DNA of 5,844 bases, taken from assembly GCA_028689195.1 (NCBI GenBank), contig JAQTWR010000194.1, positions 1-5,844 of the forward strand, read 5' to 3'. Every line of letters starts with the position of its first letter. Position 1 is the first letter of the stretch. Of this stretch, positions 4,728 to 5,844 are shown one piece after another. The notes under the pieces were generated by a model, which was not told the origin of the DNA, searched no databases, and worked only from the letters and a program-made list of their open reading frames with translations. This DNA is from Anaerolineales bacterium (GTDB lineage Bacteria > Chloroflexota > Anaerolineae > Anaerolineales > Villigracilaceae). The position numbers and the translations under genes were made by a program.

Positions 4728-5844
4728 TTAATGATGACTGAATTCGCTCACGGTGCGCAAGAAACTGATTACGTCATCGCGTCCCGACACGCCGAGCATC
4801 TGGTCTCTTTCCATGACAGGCAGCTGATTGACGCCGTCGCGATCCATTTCTCCCAGCGCGTCCGCGAGTTCCGCGTCAGGGCGAATCCATTTCATGTCCG
4901 CGACGGGGATCATCACCTGCGCGGCTGTTTTCGTTGCCCAATCGGATGCTGGAATGGCTTTGACGTTATGTAAGGTTAGCAAACCGGCAACGCTCTCATC
5001 CTGTTTGACTACCAAACTGCGCTGCCCATTTCCGAGGATATGTTTATTGATTAATTGTTCCAAAGTAGTATTAGGCAAAATGGAAGCGTAATCGCGGCGC
5101 ATGGCGTCCGCTACGTGATGACCAGCCAATACGTCATGGATCGTTTGCTGGTGGATTTGTGCGGAGGCGGCGTTTTCGAGGAACCAACCAATAAAGGCAA
5201 TCCATAAGCCATTGCCGAAATTACCGTTGAACACTTGCCAGACTCCCAACATGATAAAACCATAGGCAATAAAACGTCCCACGTTCGCGGCGATGAGCGT
5301 GGCGCGGCGCAGGTTATGCGTGGTTCCCCAGATAAAGGCGCGGAAGACGCGTCCTCCATCCAATGGAAATCCTGGAATTAAGTTGAAGAGTCCCAGCGTG
5401 CCGTTGATGTATGCTAAATATTCCGCGATTGCCAGCAGCGGAGCAAATCCGCTGACCATAGATTGCAGCAATCTAAAGAAAATAGCCAGCGCAAAACTGG
5501 TGATGGGTCCCGCGATGGCAATCCAAAATTCAGCGATGGCGCTGGGCGGTTCGGAACCAATTTGCGCGACGCCGCCAAAGATGAAGAGCGTAATGCTGCG
5601 CACTGGAATTTTATAGCGCAAAGCCACGACCGAATGTCCCAGCTCGTGCAGCAGGACGCTGACAAACATCAAGATTGTTGTCGCCGCGCCAACGATCCAG
5701 TACTGCGCCACAGCCCAGTTCTTAAATTCCAATGGAAAGTAACTGGTGGCTAACGACCAAGTCAGCAAGGCGAAGATCAAAAACCAAGAGTAATCCACGC
5801 CGATTGGGATTCCGAGAATGCGCCCCAGAGAAATTGTGCTGCGG
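4728..5844 (-). CDS. M50 site-2-type membrane metalloprotease with two CBS domains, 5' end outside window
   Basis: The minus-strand frame stays open to the window edge and gives 371 residues. The first visible residues, RSTISLGRILGIPIGVDYSW, match the usual N-terminus of this family, so the true start lies only a few codons beyond the edge and the internal GTG at 5798 is not the start. The zinc motif HELGH is at visible residues 66-70 and the third ligand is D162 in NLIPGFPLDGGR (154-165), the order expected for intramembrane site-2 proteases. About five to six hydrophobic segments lie in residues 17-225. Residues about 237-297 and 308-367 are two CBS domains, which in other proteins sense adenine nucleotides. 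The protein probably cleaves a membrane-bound regulator or damaged membrane protein under energy control; its substrate is not visible. It resembles mycobacterial Rip3 (Rv2625c) in domain order. It is the first visible gene of the apparent operon. Confidence 0.94.
   Translation of the reverse strand, partial: RSTISLGRILGIPIGVDYSWFLIFALLTWSLATSYFPLEFKNWAVAQYWIVGAATTILMFVSVLLHELGHSVVALRYKIPVRSITLFIFGGVAQIGSEPPSAIAEFWIAIAGPITSFALAIFFRLLQSMVSGFAPLLAIAEYLAYINGTLGLFNLIPGFPLDGGRVFRAFIWGTTHNLRRATLIAANVGRFIAYGFIMLGVWQVFNGNFGNGLWIAFIGWFLENAASAQIHQQTIHDVLAGHHVADAMRRDYASILPNTTLEQLINKHILGNGQRSLVVKQDESVAGLLTLHNVKAIPASDWATKTAAQVMIPVADMKWIRPDAELADALGEMDRDGVNQLPVMERDQMLGVSGRDDVISFLRTVSEFSHH

Noticed and set aside
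5796..5798. GTG start for the M50 protease
   Set aside because: The frame continues upstream with GRILGIPIG, a typical N-terminal segment of this family, so the GTG is an internal Val codon and the real start is outside the window.
1..5844. CRISPR array, integrase, transposase, phage or toxin-antitoxin genes
   Set aside because: No spaced direct repeats and no motif of these families were found on either strand.

Overview
The window reads as chromosomal DNA from a free-living bacterium. By eye the GC content is moderate, slightly above half. All six protein-coding genes lie on the minus strand, so the layout is described from the right edge to the left, in the direction of transcription. A Chloroflexota (Anaerolineae-like) source is my best guess. 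It rests on the style of the CheB/CheR fusion, the M50-CBS protease, the eRF1-like protein and an interspersed repeat. No taxonomic marker gene is present, so this is weak inference.

Right part (5844 to 1724): five genes follow one another with gaps of 10 to 45 bases and look like one operon. They are: (1) an M50 site-2-type membrane protease with two C-terminal CBS domains, whose 5' end lies just outside the window; (2) a single-haem c-type cytochrome lipoprotein with a Gly/Met-rich linker; (3) methylglyoxal synthase (mgsA), with its active-site residues intact; (4) a compact RNB-domain (RNase II/R-like) exoribonuclease; (5) a 129-residue protein resembling the bacterial eRF1-domain / 'translational machinery protein' group. 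Genes 2 to 5 each have a clear Shine-Dalgarno sequence, and three of these (genes 3, 4 and 5) place the start downstream of the longest open frame. The operon promoter must lie to the right of the window.

Middle (1365 to 1723): a 359-base non-coding stretch, dense in inverted repeats. It holds one copy of what looks like a common genomic palindromic repeat, an 11-bp hairpin, a 12-bp perfect palindrome, a further stem-loop and a possible minus-strand promoter.

Left part (1364 to 1): the N-terminal 454 residues of a CheB-CheR fusion (methylesterase plus methyltransferase modules, no receiver domain). It runs off the left edge, and proteins of this type usually continue into PAS and kinase-like regions.

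Functionally, the operon combines membrane proteolysis with nucleotide-sensing CBS domains, a periplasmic or extracytoplasmic electron carrier, a methylglyoxal bypass of lower glycolysis, RNA decay and a ribosome-rescue-like protein. Together these suggest a stress or energy-limitation module, which is inference. I do not see a clearly new molecular system. The most checkable oddities are the pairing of M50-CBS and eRF1-like genes in one operon, the altered RNB active-site motif, and a six-tract G-quadruplex motif in the cytochrome gene.
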